Source of the DNA: Muricea muricata
Taxonomy: Eukaryota; Cnidaria; Anthozoa; Malacalcyonacea; Plexauridae
DNA length: 64,000 bases
NCBI GenBank assembly: GCA_963855995.1
Contig: OY979717.1
Coordinates: 20,311,906 to 20,375,905, forward strand
Direction of reading: 5' to 3'
The position numbers and the translations under genes were made by a program. Positions 1-12,150 of the stretch are shown here, in pieces; position 1 is the stretch's first letter; each line of letters starts with the position of its first letter. Under the pieces are notes generated by a model that ran no database searches, was not told where the DNA came from, and saw only the letters and a list, made by a program, of their open reading frames with translations.

Positions 1-74
1 AAGAAGATAAATTAAGTGCAGCAAGAAATAAATTAAGTAAATTAAGACAACAAGAGACGGAATTAGAAAAAGAG
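1..74 (+). CDS. possible partial exon, coiled-coil protein
   Basis: From base 3 one frame is open and rich in Leu, Lys, Glu and Arg. It includes AARNKLSKLRQQETELEKEV with a leucine heptad-like spacing, typical of a coiled coil. A GT at 75-76 after GAG could be a splice donor, though GTCAGA is a weak match to the consensus; otherwise the frame ends at TGA 87-89. The pattern recalls the coiled-coil region of EPS15-type endocytic adaptors, where a similar Leu-x-x-Leu run with Gln-Gln-Glu-Thr occurs, but 24 codons are too few to assign a family. The rest of the gene would lie left of the window. Confidence 0.3.
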
Positions 75-414
75 GTCAGAGTGTGATACGTATACATATA
101 TGTTTTCTGTGATGATTTTGTGAAGTTAATATTTAAATTGAATTTTTTGTGAAATTGATATTTAAACTGAATCACAAGGCGTACACAGCTAATACCAATC
201 TTGATCTAGTTGATCAATTCGGTCAGTTGATATAATTTGATCAAATATAATTTGAAAAAAACGGCGAATATCATCATCTTGGAAATGCCAACCGGAAATT
301 AACCGTGTTGTTGCAGTTGGCGACTAAGGGTGACAGCTGTTCTTGTTGGAAATTACAGACGTGACATGTCCTGAACTGCATTTCTTGATTTCAGACAGCG
401 ACTTCATGCACAAG
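75..414. other. AT-rich non-coding stretch
   Basis: No coding frame, RNA gene or clear repeat is visible. If the preceding exon is real this is the start of its downstream intron. Near 205-255 the TTGATCAA-like motif recurs several times. Confidence 0.4.
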
Positions 415-587
415 TCCTTTTTACACGACCAAATTTTCTTTGACAAATTTCATGTGTGAAATGTTTTTTGACCATGTATTATAGATTAGGAACTCTCGAC
501 AAATTTGTCAAAAATTTATAATTTACAAGGTGAAAAAACATTTGACACATGAAATTTTTCAAAGACAATATAGTCGTGTAAAAGGGG
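415..587. repeat. imperfect inverted repeat, MITE-like
   Basis: Arms 415-472 and 530-587 are imperfect reverse complements: TTTTACACGACC near 419 pairs with the complement near 572-583, and CATGTGTGAAATGTTTTTT pairs with the stretch from 533. The loop is about 57 bp. No coding potential. The structure suggests a small foldback or MITE, but no target-site duplication is evident. Confidence 0.55.
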
Positions 588-645
588 TTCTATCCCACTG
601 CTAATCATTAGTCAGGCATCAAAACGACAGATGTTAACAAATTTG

Positions 646-1566
646 TCAAACTCGTTGAGTGACTATGTCATATACTTTCTTAGCTTCTTTGCGTAGAGCT
701 GAGTTTTTCCAAACATATACGCAACAGTTAAATGTCGAATTCATTGTCAAGAATGCTCCTGCCCACAAACGAAAGATGAAGAAAATATAATACGAACTGT
801 CACCTGGTTTGACAAAATTCTGTAAGATTTAGACCACCAGAGTTGGGGTAAAACACACTGTGAAAGTCACAGTAACAAGAACGTAAGCAGAACTAAGTTA
901 AATATTTTGCAAGAAATGTCGTCGTTGTTCACGTGCATCTCTTGATTGGGAAATGTTATTATGGTGACGTTTCTTCCTTGCTATAATGTATATTGTAGTG
1001 TACATTACGCCTGTTGCCAGGAAAAGAATATTGATCTTTGTTATAACTACAATTACTTTAGTTGACGTCACTTTCATTGTTAGTAGCCACACTCCAATAA
1101 TAGTAATGCAAACTAAGATAGCACACCAAGATAGTTTAGGTTTCATTATAAAACGCTGATTATAGAACGGACAGCAAACTGCCATAAATCTCTTGGCATT
1201 CATGAGTAGTAGTATGTAGGATGACACACTGCAAAATAAATATCTGAGAATATTGTACAGCATTTCATAATATTGACAGTCTGCATCGTTTCTTGTAATC
1301 CCACTGTAAAAATACACCACTTACAATGGATGAACGACAGTGACGACTATAAAATCAAAACCAGACATCACTGCCACGAGGTAGAAGCTTGTTTTACTTC
1401 GAAGTAAACGTGATCTCACAAATGTACACAAAACTAAACCGTTTAACAATGTTCCAGCTGTAAAAAAGATCACATTTGTGAAACACAAAACTCTAACATT
1501 AGTAGCCAAGACTTCTGATCCTAATGAATAGATCCCGCATGTTTGAGTTGAGGTATTTGAACTCAT
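646..1566 (-). pseudogene. rhodopsin-like GPCR pseudogene (tandem paralogue)
   Basis: Read on the minus strand from ATG 1566-1564, this is a full-length class A GPCR homologous to the intact copy at 3226-4140; about five differences are seen in the first 81 residues. It stays in one frame for 307 codons to TGA 648-646 but contains three in-frame TAA codons, at 1323-1321 (after VVHPL in TM2/ECL1), 900-898 (before TM6) and 831-829 (in TM6/ECL3). There are no frameshifts. The DRY-equivalent is KRF instead of ERF, and the TM6 motif is CFTP instead of CFCP. Homology continues upstream of the ATG to about 1675, so the duplication included 5' flanking DNA. This looks like a recently inactivated tandem duplicate. 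Stop-codon reassignment is unlikely because the neighbour is clean. Confidence 0.9.
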
Positions 1567-3225
1567 TGTCTTGTACAACGTATTCTTCTCTAAAGCAGCT
1601 TCATGCACCTTGAAGTATTGAACTGACTATGTTGAAATGACTCAAACATTACACTAATTGCTAGCAGCTGTTTCTTTAACCAACGCAATTAGGTGAACGC
1701 TTAGCAAGTCACAAGTATCGTATCTTATTTTTTCAATATTTTTTTCAAGACCATGCACCTTCACATAGTATTTGTATAGTATTGCAGATAATTCTACATC
1801 GCTACCGGTTTTCGTCTCCATACGTATAAAATGAAAACATTTCAATGTTAGTTTAAATTTATTAAATATTTTGAAGTTGAAATTGAATATACAAAAAATT
1901 AATTCAATATATTCCATTTTACTCCTGGGAAATTTTACTTTCTATTCGCACTTCCACAGTATATAAATAGTGCGCTGATTTCAAAGGTATCATTTTACGC
2001 ATTTGTGGGTTTGGAATTCAATGCATAATTTTTCTTCTTAGTCGAGTGTGTAGTAATTTCGACAGTTGTACTCATTATTAGGCCTAGTTTATACGTCGCC
2101 TTTCCGTCGAATTTAATATAAAATATCTTACTGTTCGTTATTTCGATACGCTTTGTACTGTAGAATTGAAAACACCACGACTTTTGAACTTGCTTCAGTT
2201 AGGTTTTATAGAAATGGCGGTATTTAATAATAATATTTAGGTTCACCTAGTGGATTCTAGCCGCCCGATAAAGAATTATTCTTGTCTGGTTACGGGACAC
2301 ACAAGTCACAACAATGTAAATATTACGCAATAATCCAACATATTAAAGTTTATTAACGTACATTTCTATTCCGTCAAACATAATGATAAACTAACTGCAC
2401 TGATCTTGACACTGCAAACGGTTTAATTATCCGCTAGTCGACATCGGCAAAGTCAATAATAATTACAACAATTGCAGCATTAGGTATAAATAAACTTCTA
2501 TACTACAATTTTATCACTTTATAAGTAAATCATATGTCTTGGGCCGGTTGAACGGAAGGTCATGGAAAGTGCTATATGCTGGAACCTTTCTCAGTTCTCT
2601 GTCTTAAAAATGCTTTTACACTCAGTAAAACTAAACATATTTTAGCTAGAGAATGCTTGCAAACTATAGAGCTTTGTACCTACTAAAGCTACATTATATA
2701 TATTGCTCGCCGACAGTCGCGATTTTTTTTCTCAATCATCCGTTCAGTAGACTTTCAGAACTTTTGTAGAATCAAGTACTTCTGATTGAAATACTTTAAA
2801 TTCGTCGATGAACCTACTAACTTCCAATATAACGCATTTTAAAGCATCAAGCTATTTACCAATGCAAGAAGCTCTAATACAGCACTCGATCTCAGACCTC
2901 TAATTATTAATTCAATTTGGTGCGACGCGTCACTTAAAAAAGGGAAAAAAAACAGACCGAAATTAAGACTCGGTTTACTCACGTGACCCGTATAATAAAT
3001 TTGAGTTAAAATGAACGTATATGTGTGAAGAGAGATAAGTGAATCAATAACTATATAAATTTCATGCAGAGTTCGCGTTAAGACTGTTTTTATTATCTAT
3101 ATTGTACTACAGATAGCTTATAATCTAATATAAAAATTAACTTTATCTCAGTGAAGATGTTCCATTCCTTTCTCTTCCGCTCTCAGTATTAACCGATCGT
3201 TGCTGTTAATGGTACTTTTTGTAAA
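1567..3225. other. intergenic DNA between GPCR paralogues
   Basis: The first 110 bases align with the 5' flank of the intact GPCR (4141-4268), so they are part of the duplicated unit. The remainder is AT-rich with no supported coding frame. An 87-codon minus-strand frame at 1654-1917 has biased composition, resembles nothing and is not considered a gene. Confidence 0.5.
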
Positions 3226-4140
3226 CTAATGAGATGTTTTGCCAAATATTGCCCAAGCTTCTTTGCGTAGAGTTGAGTTTTTCCAAAAATATATACAACA
3301 GTTAAATGTCGAATTCATTGTCACAAATGTTCCAGCCCACAAACGAAAGATGAAGAAAGTGTGATACGAAGTGTCTCCTGGTTTGACAAAATACTGCAAG
3401 GCATAGGCCACCAGAGTTGGACAAAAACACACTGTGAAAGTTACAGTAACAAGAACGTAAACAGAACTAAGCCTAATATTTTGTAAGAAATGTTGTCGTT
3501 GTTCACGTAAATCTCTTAATTGAGAGATTTTATTATGGTGACGTTTCTTTCTTGCAATAATGTATATTCCAGTGTACATCGCGCATGTTGCAAGGAAAAA
3601 GAAAGTGATCTTTGTTATAACTACAATTACTTTGGTTGATGTCACTTTCATTGTGAGTAGCCATAGTCCAATAATAGTAATGCAAACTAAGACAGCACAC
3701 CAAGATAGTTTACGTTTCGTTATAAAACGCTGATAATAGAACGGACAGCAAACTGCCATAAATCTCTCGGCGTTCATGAGTAGTAGTATGTAGGATGAAA
3801 CACTGCACAATAAGTGCCTGAGAATATTGTAGAGAAGTTTGTAATATTGACAGTCTACATCGTTTCCTGTAATCCCACTGTAAAAATACACCACTGACAA
3901 TGGATGAACGACAGTGACGACTATAAAATCAAAACCAGACATCACTGCCACAAGGTAGAAGCTTGTTTTACTTCGAAGTAAACTTGATTTCACAAATGTA
4001 CACAAAACTAAACCGTTTAACAGTGTTCCAGCTGTAAAAAAGATCACATTTGTGAAACACAAAACTCTAACATTAATAGCCAAGACTTCTGATCCTGATG
4101 AATCGATCCCACATGTTTGAGTTGAGGTATTTGAACTCAT
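3226..4140 (-). CDS. rhodopsin-like (class A) G protein-coupled receptor
   Basis: Single-exon receptor of 304 residues, a normal size for small cnidarian class A GPCRs. The start is ATG 4140-4138; the MSSNTS start is shared with the pseudogene copy. N-terminus is short with an NTS glycosylation sequon at residue 4. Predicted helices: TM1 about 26-50 (LLNG, Asn42), TM2 59-80 (Asp71), TM3 about 97-122 beginning with the conserved Cys97, DRY-equivalent ERF 125-127, TM4 145-164, TM5 170-197, TM6 225-250 with CFCP at 238-241 in place of CWxP, TM7 261-285 with NCCIY 280-284 in place of NPxxY, and a short helix 8 (STLRKEAWAIF). It would act at the plasma membrane through a heterotrimeric G protein; the ligand cannot be predicted. 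Atypical ERF, CFCP and NCCIY motifs mark a divergent lineage-specific family. The dead paralogue lies 3' of it in the same orientation. Stop is TAG 3228-3226. Confidence 0.92.
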   Translation of the reverse strand: MSSNTSTQTCGIDSSGSEVLAINVRVLCFTNVIFFTAGTLLNGLVLCTFVKSSLLRSKTSFYLVAVMSGFDFIVVTVVHPLSVVYFYSGITGNDVDCQYYKLLYNILRHLLCSVSSYILLLMNAERFMAVCCPFYYQRFITKRKLSWCAVLVCITIIGLWLLTMKVTSTKVIVVITKITFFFLATCAMYTGIYIIARKKRHHNKISQLRDLREQRQHFLQNIRLSSVYVLVTVTFTVCFCPTLVAYALQYFVKPGDTSYHTFFIFRLWAGTFVTMNSTFNCCIYFWKNSTLRKEAWAIFGKTSH

Positions 4141-5178
4141 TGTCTTCTACAACTTATTTTTTTCTAAAGCAGTTTGATGCGCCTTGAATTATTGGACTGA
4201 ATATGTTGAAATGACTCAAAATAACATTGTTTTAAATGGTGAAACACTAATTGTTAGCAGCTGTTTGTATGAACATAATTAAAAAAAAACTTTCGTATTG
4301 ATGTCGTATTATTCTTTCATGTTCTTCTCAAGAAGACTTATGCTCCTAATTGCAGGTAAAATCAAATCTTGCATTGAATAAGTATCATTCTCCTATTTCA
4401 TTCAGGTTTTCCCTCTTACTATCGAAACGAAAACAATTGATTCAACGTTCATTATTTTTACGCTTTATTGAATGTAATATGATTAAAAAAGAGATTATTA
4501 ACATGTGATTTGAATTTATTATATAGACAGAAAACCGACAGTTGTTATATGGCTTATCGACGTTTCTACATTGAGTAATATATTGCCCATTGTATTAACA
4601 TTACAAGGTGTTTACTCTCTTCTGTAATCTTGACTGCCATTGTTTGCCAAACTGTAGTCGTAAGAAAATATGTTTAGTTTTGTCGCAAATTTCAATGAAG
4701 ATTTTTTAATTCGTGAGACAGAAACGGTGTTTTTTACGTCAATTCTATTTAAAATTTACACACGACTTAATGAAATGTGATTAAGTTTAATCTAGTATAT
4801 AGTCCTAATATTTTTGTTATTAATGTAGCTATACCTTTGCCAATGAATCTGCAGTGTTATGTGTCGGCATATCTTTTTTTGCGGCATATCTCTTTATTTT
4901 TACTGTCTGTCTAGTACAAGATAAATACAGTGACTGCAAACTAGCGTGATGATCTGGAAACACGGAAAAGTACTGGCACTAGTTGTCAAACAAAAATCAT
5001 CGTTGAATCCAAACAGCTGAATTCCTGATCAAATATAATTCTTTATTAAACATAATTACTAAGATCCAGCAGCAAGTTTTATAAAAGAGAACAAAAGATA
5101 CATAAGGGAGTAAAAAAAGGAAGATTGGATTTCTCTTCAGTTGCTGGTTCCATGCCTTCTATACCCACAGTCAGATAA
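4141..5178. other. upstream flank of GPCR and intergenic DNA
   Basis: Bases 4141 to about 4268 are homologous to the upstream flank of the pseudogene copy and may contain shared promoter sequence, but no TATA or initiator can be assigned. The rest is AT-rich with nothing recognisable. Confidence 0.4.
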
Positions 5179-5342
5179 ACGCAACAGCTTCGTTTTCACA
5201 AATGCAGGAAGTTTCCTTCATGTCGTTCACCATGAAGGAAGGTCAATATTATTTGCATATACGCAACAGCTTCGTTTTCACAAATGCAGGAAGTTTCCTT
5301 CATGTCGTTCACCATGAAGGAACGTCAATATTATTTGCATAT
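5179..5342. repeat. 82-bp direct repeat, two copies
   Basis: Units 5179-5260 and 5261-5342 are almost identical (one clear difference, GGAAGG versus GGAACG). Each unit contains a perfect 10-bp inverted repeat TTCCTTCATG / CATGAAGGAA separated by 8 bases, so each could form a hairpin. An open frame crosses the pair (5202-5564), but its first part simply repeats the unit and it has no family resemblance. Confidence 0.85.
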
Positions 5343-6560
5343 ATCATACAATCTTTTCAAAAGTTCTTTCCCTCTCTCTCTTTGATAATCCTATCTCCCT
5401 ATCAGGACTTATATATTAAGGAGTTTAGGTGGGTATACGTCGCTATACGAGCCAACCAATTTTGTATCTTAACTTTGTTTGACCATTCTAATGTCACTTC
5501 TCCAAATCTGATGTTTGTTGCATCACTGAAACCTGGTTCACCAATCGACGATAATATGAAATAGTATTCAAAATTAACAACTGGAGCGAAAAGATTGTCC
5601 GATTTACACTTGTCCGGTCATCTGATGTAAAGATTAGGAAGTGCTCATAATTCTCGAAACATCGTTTAGAAACATTCTGAAATATTTAAAGAGTGAATTG
5701 GGAGTCTAACCCAATGAGCAATACGGCTCCCAAACGTGATCACTCTTTTTTTGTTTTTTTTTGGTCTGCTGATGCAATTCGTGCTAAGACTCAAACTGTA
5801 TAAACCCCGTCAAAAACAGACCTTTGTCCAAACAAGAAATTGAAACCTGAGGGAGAAAACCGGAGTTCCCGGAGAAAAACCCTCTTATACATGCATATAG
5901 GACCGAATTGAATAAGGTATGCTGTTCTAATAATAACAACAACCTCACTCAATGTCAACCATAGCTGCATAGCTAATGGTCATTCGTACTAGTCAGCCTT
6001 AACTAAATTACATTGAAGACCTCTCACAGTAAATATATAAACACTGCCAGTTAGCGGTTCACTCGTCGTTTCCATCTTTAGCTGATCCACAGCCCAATGG
6101 GGACAAGGACCTTAACAAGTACAAACATTGAGCTTGTGACTTGACACTAACCTTGCCATTAAAAAATGGAGCAGTTTAAAAAGAATAGAGGAAAGAATTT
6201 TCTATACATCTATATCTTCTATATTTAAAATACTTGAAATGTACACTGGTTGCTAAAACTAACTTCAAGTTTCCCGTAAGCCCTCTATATTAACTCTTAA
6301 CTCTGTTTCGAAACCATATTTCAAACGAAGGGGGAAGTTTCCAATTGAACAAAAATGCATTGCATCATTGTCATATTCTTTGAAGAAAAAAAACCCAACT
6401 TATTTTTGGAATTCTTGGGTAGAGCTATATTCGATAGAGGAATTAAGGTATTTTTTATCGTACAAGCGTCTAATATCTTAAATTTCCAAAAGCAATCTAT
6501 CAATACATTTTACACATAACTCAATAAATTTTCTATTGGCTTTGTATAACGATATTTGAT
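5343..6560. other. non-coding stretch with a SINE-body-like motif
   Basis: No gene is supported. Bases 5857-5884 carry the motif AACCGGAGTTCCCGGAGAAA, which recurs in modified form at 43853-43884, 48175-48205 and 55106-55136. At 43.8 kb it is the body of a tRNA-derived SINE, so this is probably an old SINE fragment. The rest is unremarkable AT-rich DNA. Confidence 0.4.
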
Positions 6561-6798
6561 AACTTTATTTGTGAAAACACCACGTAAATAATAAGTTAAA
6601 AAATAAAAACTATGTGTGAATGTATCTGTTATATTTTAGTATATTTAGATTAGCGTTTACTTTCATAATGATTACGGTTAACTTTAATATTTAAAATTTA
6701 TTTTTGCTATTTAATTTACCCTAACGGATTTTCCTTTCTATTTAATATTTTACTTTAATTTTTGCTATGATACGTGGCGTTTCCATCAAATTGAAGTT
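6561..6798. mobile_element. MITE, ACGTGGTGTTTCC-type TIRs (copy 1)
   Basis: The left end (from AACTTTATTTGTGAAAACAC) and the reverse complement of the right end (AACTTCAATTTGATGGAAAC) form TIRs of about 26 bp that share the core CACCACGTA / GCCACGTA. The same TIR core bounds elements at 61649-61798 and 62820-62949. The 238-bp interior is non-coding and AT-rich. Superfamily unknown. Confidence 0.6.
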
Positions 6799-8639
6799 AT
6801 GTGCTGTCAGTTGATTTACTTTTCCTTACAGTTAAGACTATACTACAACGTTTTTTACTACACGCCAGGGAAAGCTTGCTCTTGGAAATTATCTACCTAC
6901 CAGCTGATAAAAATCAGCTGCACTCCTTTGATAATTCTGGTGGTCAAAGTATATACCTATAGTATCTGTAAAGAAATAGCCTACCTATAGTAGAAATATA
7001 ACCTACTGCTGGGTTGCTCCAGGAAATATACAAGTGTTTTACACAGAGGAAGACGACATGTTGGCTACATCAAACTGCAGTGTGCAACTGGAGGTAGTGT
7101 TTTAAATTCCTCCGTGGAAAAAATAGATGGATGTTTCCTGGACCGATCCAATCAAAAATAGAAAATTTAATATAGTAAAAATCCCAGAATGACGTCTTCA
7201 GGCCACAGGAGACGGACCTAGAGGAAAGATACACATATGCAAACCTAACTTAACCTATAGGGGCCCCCGCATGCAAAATTTACCTTTACCAGCATCCATT
7301 GAATCCACTAATCTCCTGCGTTGTTAGAATCCAGCAATATCCTGCGTCGAGTGAATCCACATCCTCAAATATCTTGCGTCAATCGAATCCTCCAGTCTCC
7401 TGCGTCGATAAGTGAATCCACCAATCTCCTGTGACCACATGACTTCCACCAGTTGCAAACTCGAGCAACACTACTTAATTTACCACAGTATACCTACTAA
7501 AACTATATTTTTTTATTTTGTACTTTCTTTCTATTACAGGCTATGTTACAGAGGTTACCACGTTAAAAAAATGTAGCTATATGCCTAAATTAAAGCTGAA
7601 TAACTGCATTTTCTTTTTTCAAATTTTTCATGTTAACATATATCTACAGCATTTATATTAATTTATAAACAAGCTATATTACCTTAAATGCTGTACTAGT
7701 TCACTGTGTTGTACATATGTTACTAGAATCCTCTTATAAGTTTTGCTAAGTTCCTGTAAGTTCTGTTAGAAACTCCATAAATGCCCTTTTTATTTAAGTA
7801 GTCATCGTAACGAGACAACAGCGCACTAATGAAAATCTTGACTTATACGCGGTTAACAATTTTCCCATGTACTTTCATCAGCAGTTATTCAAATTTAATT
7901 TTACATGTTACGTTACCAAGTACTCCACGCACTTTAATTTTCTAAAGTGAAACATGGCGCACTGCATGCTAATGTGACCACCAGAATTGTGTACCGAAAA
8001 ACAGAATTTTACAGTAGCCTAGATCTATTATTGTATTTATCAGACAAATATATTCACTTCTTCACATGTATGCATTACAGTTACATATTACGTTACGTAG
8101 GTACTTACATACGATTCTCTCGACCAGTGCAAGATAACAAGATATAAAAATGACTTATCCATTTTCCATTTTCACCATCCCATAAGCAGTTGACAATTTA
8201 CAAACACCAGCAATGTTTACCTGAGACGTTTCGATCCTACTATGTACACACTTTTCTTGACACGAATTTTTAAATCTTTCTAATGTGAAAATCTATGTAA
8301 TCCGAAAACGATTAGAAATTTGAAACTTTGGCGTGAAAATATTTTTATTAGAAGCATTAGAAAATTAGTAGGACGGGAAATACTTCGTTCTTTTTTCATC
8401 TGGGGCCTGTCTCGTACGCTTCTCCTTTTTCCATATCAGTTGATAACTTAAGCTTTCTTTCCATAAGCTCTGGTCATCATCTTTGTCTTGGTATTTTCAC
8501 AATTTCTTTCCGGGTTAGATATATGGTACCAAATCCAAACCCTGATTTTTGATCTCGCATTTTTACACTACTTTCACTAAAATTTTTCCACCTAATATCT
8601 AGCACTTTAATCCTTTATTTGCATATATTTTTCTCATTT
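6799..8639. other. non-coding stretch
   Basis: Apart from the minisatellite at 7302-7437, nothing can be supported. Short frames at 6799-6990 and 7947-8147 have no family resemblance. CTACCTATAGTA-like strings recur near 6945-7000. From about 8560 the plus strand becomes strongly T/C-rich, leading into the satellite. Confidence 0.4.
7302..7437. repeat. degenerate minisatellite, five units
   Basis: Five diverged units of about 20-35 bp follow the pattern GAATCCAC-x-AATCTCCTGCGTC (variants TATCCTGCG, TATCTTGCG, GTCTCCTGCG, ATCTCCTGTG). Confidence 0.6.
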
Positions 8640-10797
8640 GAAGACTGATCACGTATTGAAATTGTATTCCTAAGATCCCAACTTCATCTTCTATTTCAAC
8701 TTCACTTCTAGTATCTTCTCCAAAATATCTATTATTCTTCATCTTTTCTTTAAACAATTTTCGTCTTTGTCATCTTTTTGCTATCATTAAGTATCAAAAT
8801 GGGAGCGATCTTATTCATCCTTCGATTTTAATTTTGCTTCTGGTGCCTTCTCCACAATGTACAATATTCTTGATCCTCCTATTCTTACATTTTTCGTCTT
8901 TAAATTTCTCATCTCTCGCTATCATCAAATGTAACAAAACTTCAGGCTTGTTTTATTCTTCTTCGATTTCAACTTTCATTCTAGTATCTCTTCCTAAATA
9001 TCCACAATTCTTCTTCATCTTCTTCGTTCAACAAATTTCGCTTTCTATCATCATCGACAGCTGTTGCTATCATCATCAAATATCAAAATTAGAGTGATCT
9101 TCAGGCCTGTTTTCTTCAGGATTTGATTTCAACTTTGATTCCTCTCTAAAATATCGATCCAACATTCTCCTTCTCTTTCCACAATTTCGTCTGTGTCATC
9201 TCTTGCTAACATCAACTATCAAAGCTGGAGTGATCTTCAAGCATGTATTATTCCTCTTCGATTTAAACCTTTCTTCTGGTATTTTCTTCAAAATATCCAA
9301 CATTCTTCATCGTCTTCTTCCAACTTAACAGTATCGTCTTTCTCATTTCTATCATCATCAAATATTTACTTTGGAGTTATTTTCAGGCTTCTTTCATTCG
9401 TCTTTAACTTTGCTTCTGGTTCCTTCTATCTTCTCTACAATGTCTTAAATTATTCATTTACCTCTTTTTTATTCATCTTTGATTTTAACTTTGAATCTGG
9501 TATCTATTCTAAAATATCGAATATTCTTCATCTTCTTCGTTTAACAATTTTCGACTTTCATCTGTTGCTATCGTCAATTATTAAAACTGGAATAATCTTT
9601 AGGCTTGTTTTGTTCAAATTTGCTTCTGGTATCTTCTCTAAAGTACCCACTATTCCTCATCTTCTGTCAACAATTTTCGTTTTTCTCATTCTAGCTAACA
9701 TCATCAAATATCAAAATTGGAGTGACCTTCAAGCTTGTTTCATTCCTCTTCGAATTCAACTTTACTTTTGGTGTCTTCTAGCATTCTTCATCTTCTTCTG
9801 GTCTTTGTCATCTCTTGTCATCATAATCAACGATCAAAGTGGGAATGATCTTTAGTCTCGTTTTATTCATCTTTGATTTCACAACCTTGCTTCTGGTATC
9901 TTCTCCAAAATATCTAACATTCTTCATCTTCTTCTTTCAACGGTGTCGTCATTTCTAGCATCATCAAATATTAAAATTGGAGTGTTATTTAAACCTGTAC
10001 TATTCATCATACCATCGATTTCATCTTTGCTTCTCGTATCTTCTATTTTCTCCCCAATGTCTAACATTCCTCGTTGATCCTTGTCATCTCTCGCTATCAT
10101 CAAATGTAAGTGACCTTTAGGCTTGTTTTATTTGTCTTTTTTTCAACTTTCTTTCTGAAATCATCTTCCTAAATATCCACAATTCTTCATCTTCTTCGTT
10201 CAACATTTTTCGCGTTCGTCATCCGTTGCTATCATCATCAAATCACCAAATAACAGAATTGGAGCAATCTTCTAGTTTGTTTTGTGCATCTCTGATTTCA
10301 ATTTTGCTTCTGGTATCGTCTCCTAAATATCCACATTTTCCATCTTCCTCATTGAACAATTTTTGTCTTCGTCATCTTTTGCTATCAACATTAAATATCA
10401 AAATTGGAGCGATCTTCAGGCTTGTCGAATTTGATTCTGGCATCTTCTATCTTCTGCACAATGTCTTCATTTTACTCTACACAATTCTGGTCTTTGTCAT
10501 CTCTCGCTATCATCAAATGTAAGTGATTTTCAGGCTTCATCTTCCATTTTAACGTCGCTTCTAGTATCTTCTCCTAAATATCTATCATTCTTCATCTTCT
10601 TCGTTCAACAATTTTTGTCTTTGTCATCTGTTGCTATTATTGAATAACAAAACTGGGGTGATCTTCAAGCTTGTTTTATTCCTGCTCGATTTCAAACTTG
10701 CTTCGTGTTTAACATGCTTCATTTTCCTCTTTCCAAAATTTTGGTCTGAGAGGTCTTTTGTCAGGCTTGTTTTATATTTATCTTTGATTTCAACTTT
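8640..10797. repeat. satellite family 1, about 140-bp units
   Basis: About fourteen diverged copies of a T/C-rich unit with landmark CAAAATTGGAGTGATCTTCA followed by GGCTTGTTTTATTC and, further on, CATCTTCTTCGTTCAACAAT. Landmark starts near 8795, 8937, 9086, 9218, 9361, 9583, 9711, 9833, 9975, 10104, 10255, 10398, 10517 and 10648, so spacing is mostly 120-150 bp. Long Phe/Ser/Leu-rich frames on the plus strand arise from the pyrimidine bias and are not genes. Confidence 0.8.
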
Positions 10798-12150
10798 GGT
10801 ATTCCAGTCGTGCTTCTACTATAGTCTTGCTTCCTCATATTCGCTTCTATACTTGTTTCCAGTGGTCTTCTTACAATTTTCAACATATGTCCCATTCCAG
10901 TCCTCCTTCTGCTATAGTCTTCTCAACATTTCCAATTCTTCTGTTAGTTTTCCCATCTTTTCTTATCTTGTCAGCTTGTTTCTTCATTTTTGGGTTAGAA
11001 TCTTGTTTCTAGTGGTCTTCTCACAATTTTCAACCCATATACATGTTTTTGCTGCCACCTTTCGATTTCACATTTTCCTGTTTTATTTTTTATACCAGAC
11101 TTGCTTCTACTTTACCTGAGCAGTTACCAGTTCTTCTATTCATCTTTCCATCGTTTCTATCTTTTCATCTCGTTATTATCAACTTCGCATTTTAGTCCGT
11201 TTTTTACTATAGTCTTATTAACAATTTCCAATCATTATATTTTTCTTCAATCTATTTTGCACAGCATGTTTCTTTATATTTCTATCTAACCTTCCAGTAG
11301 TACTCTCTAACATTTATTAATATATTTTAAATCTTCTTATTGCTGCTTCTAAATCTTTCCGCTTTATGTTTCTATTTAGAACTACTCTAGTCTTTTTAGC
11401 AATTCAGAAAAATATTTTCTTATCTCCTCAGCTTGCCTCTTCATAGACGGTTTAAATCTTGCATCCATTTGACAATTTTTAACATATGTTTCTCATCTTT
11501 CTGTTGCTGCCTTCCCACATTTTGCTGCTTTTATTTTCTTGTTCCAGTCTTTTAGTCCTGCTTCGACTATAGTCTGTACAATTCCAATTCCTCTTTCTAT
11601 CTTTTCCTATCTTCTCAACTGGCTTCTGCATAGTCGGTTCAAATCTTGTTTCTAGCGGTTTTCTCGCAATTTTCAACATATATTTTTCGCTTTCTGTTTC
11701 GACTTTTCATCGTTTTGCTGTTTTATCTTCCTATTCCACCTTTTCTTTCTACTATGGTATTGTCCACAATTTCCAATCATTCTATTATTCTTTCTATCAT
11801 TTCTTATCGTCTGAGCTTGCTTCTTCATACTCGGTTCGAGTGGTTTCTTTGCAATTTTTAACATAAATTTTTCGTCTCTCTTTTTCAAGCTTTGCACATT
11901 TTGCTGTTTTACCTTTACTATTCTAGTCCTTCTTATCTTTTTCTTATCTTCTCAGCTTGCTTCTTCGTATTCGCTTCTAACCTTGTTTTGAGTTGTCTTC
12001 TAAAAATTTTCAACATGTATTTTTCGGGGTTTTTTCGACCAACCACATTTTGCTACCTTTTTATCTTCCTATTCCAATCCTGCTTCTACAATAATCGTCT
12101 CAACAGTTTCCAATTTTTCTGTTCGTCTTTCCATATTTTCTTATCTTGTG
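10798..12150. repeat. satellite family 2, first block
   Basis: At about 10798 the family 1 unit switches in mid-unit to a different one with landmarks CTTGTTTCCAGTAGTCTTCT, ACAATTTTCAACATAT, TTTTCGTCTTTCTG, CCACATTTTGCTGC, CTATTCCAGTC and TTGCTTCTACTATAGTCTTC. The consensus is about 197 bp. Copies here are the most diverged in the window. The block ends where a Gypsy remnant begins. Confidence 0.75.

Noticed and set aside
5202..5564. 120-codon plus-strand frame
   Set aside because: Its first third is a translation of the 82-bp tandem repeat (MQEVSFMSF-like peptide twice) and the rest has no family resemblance.
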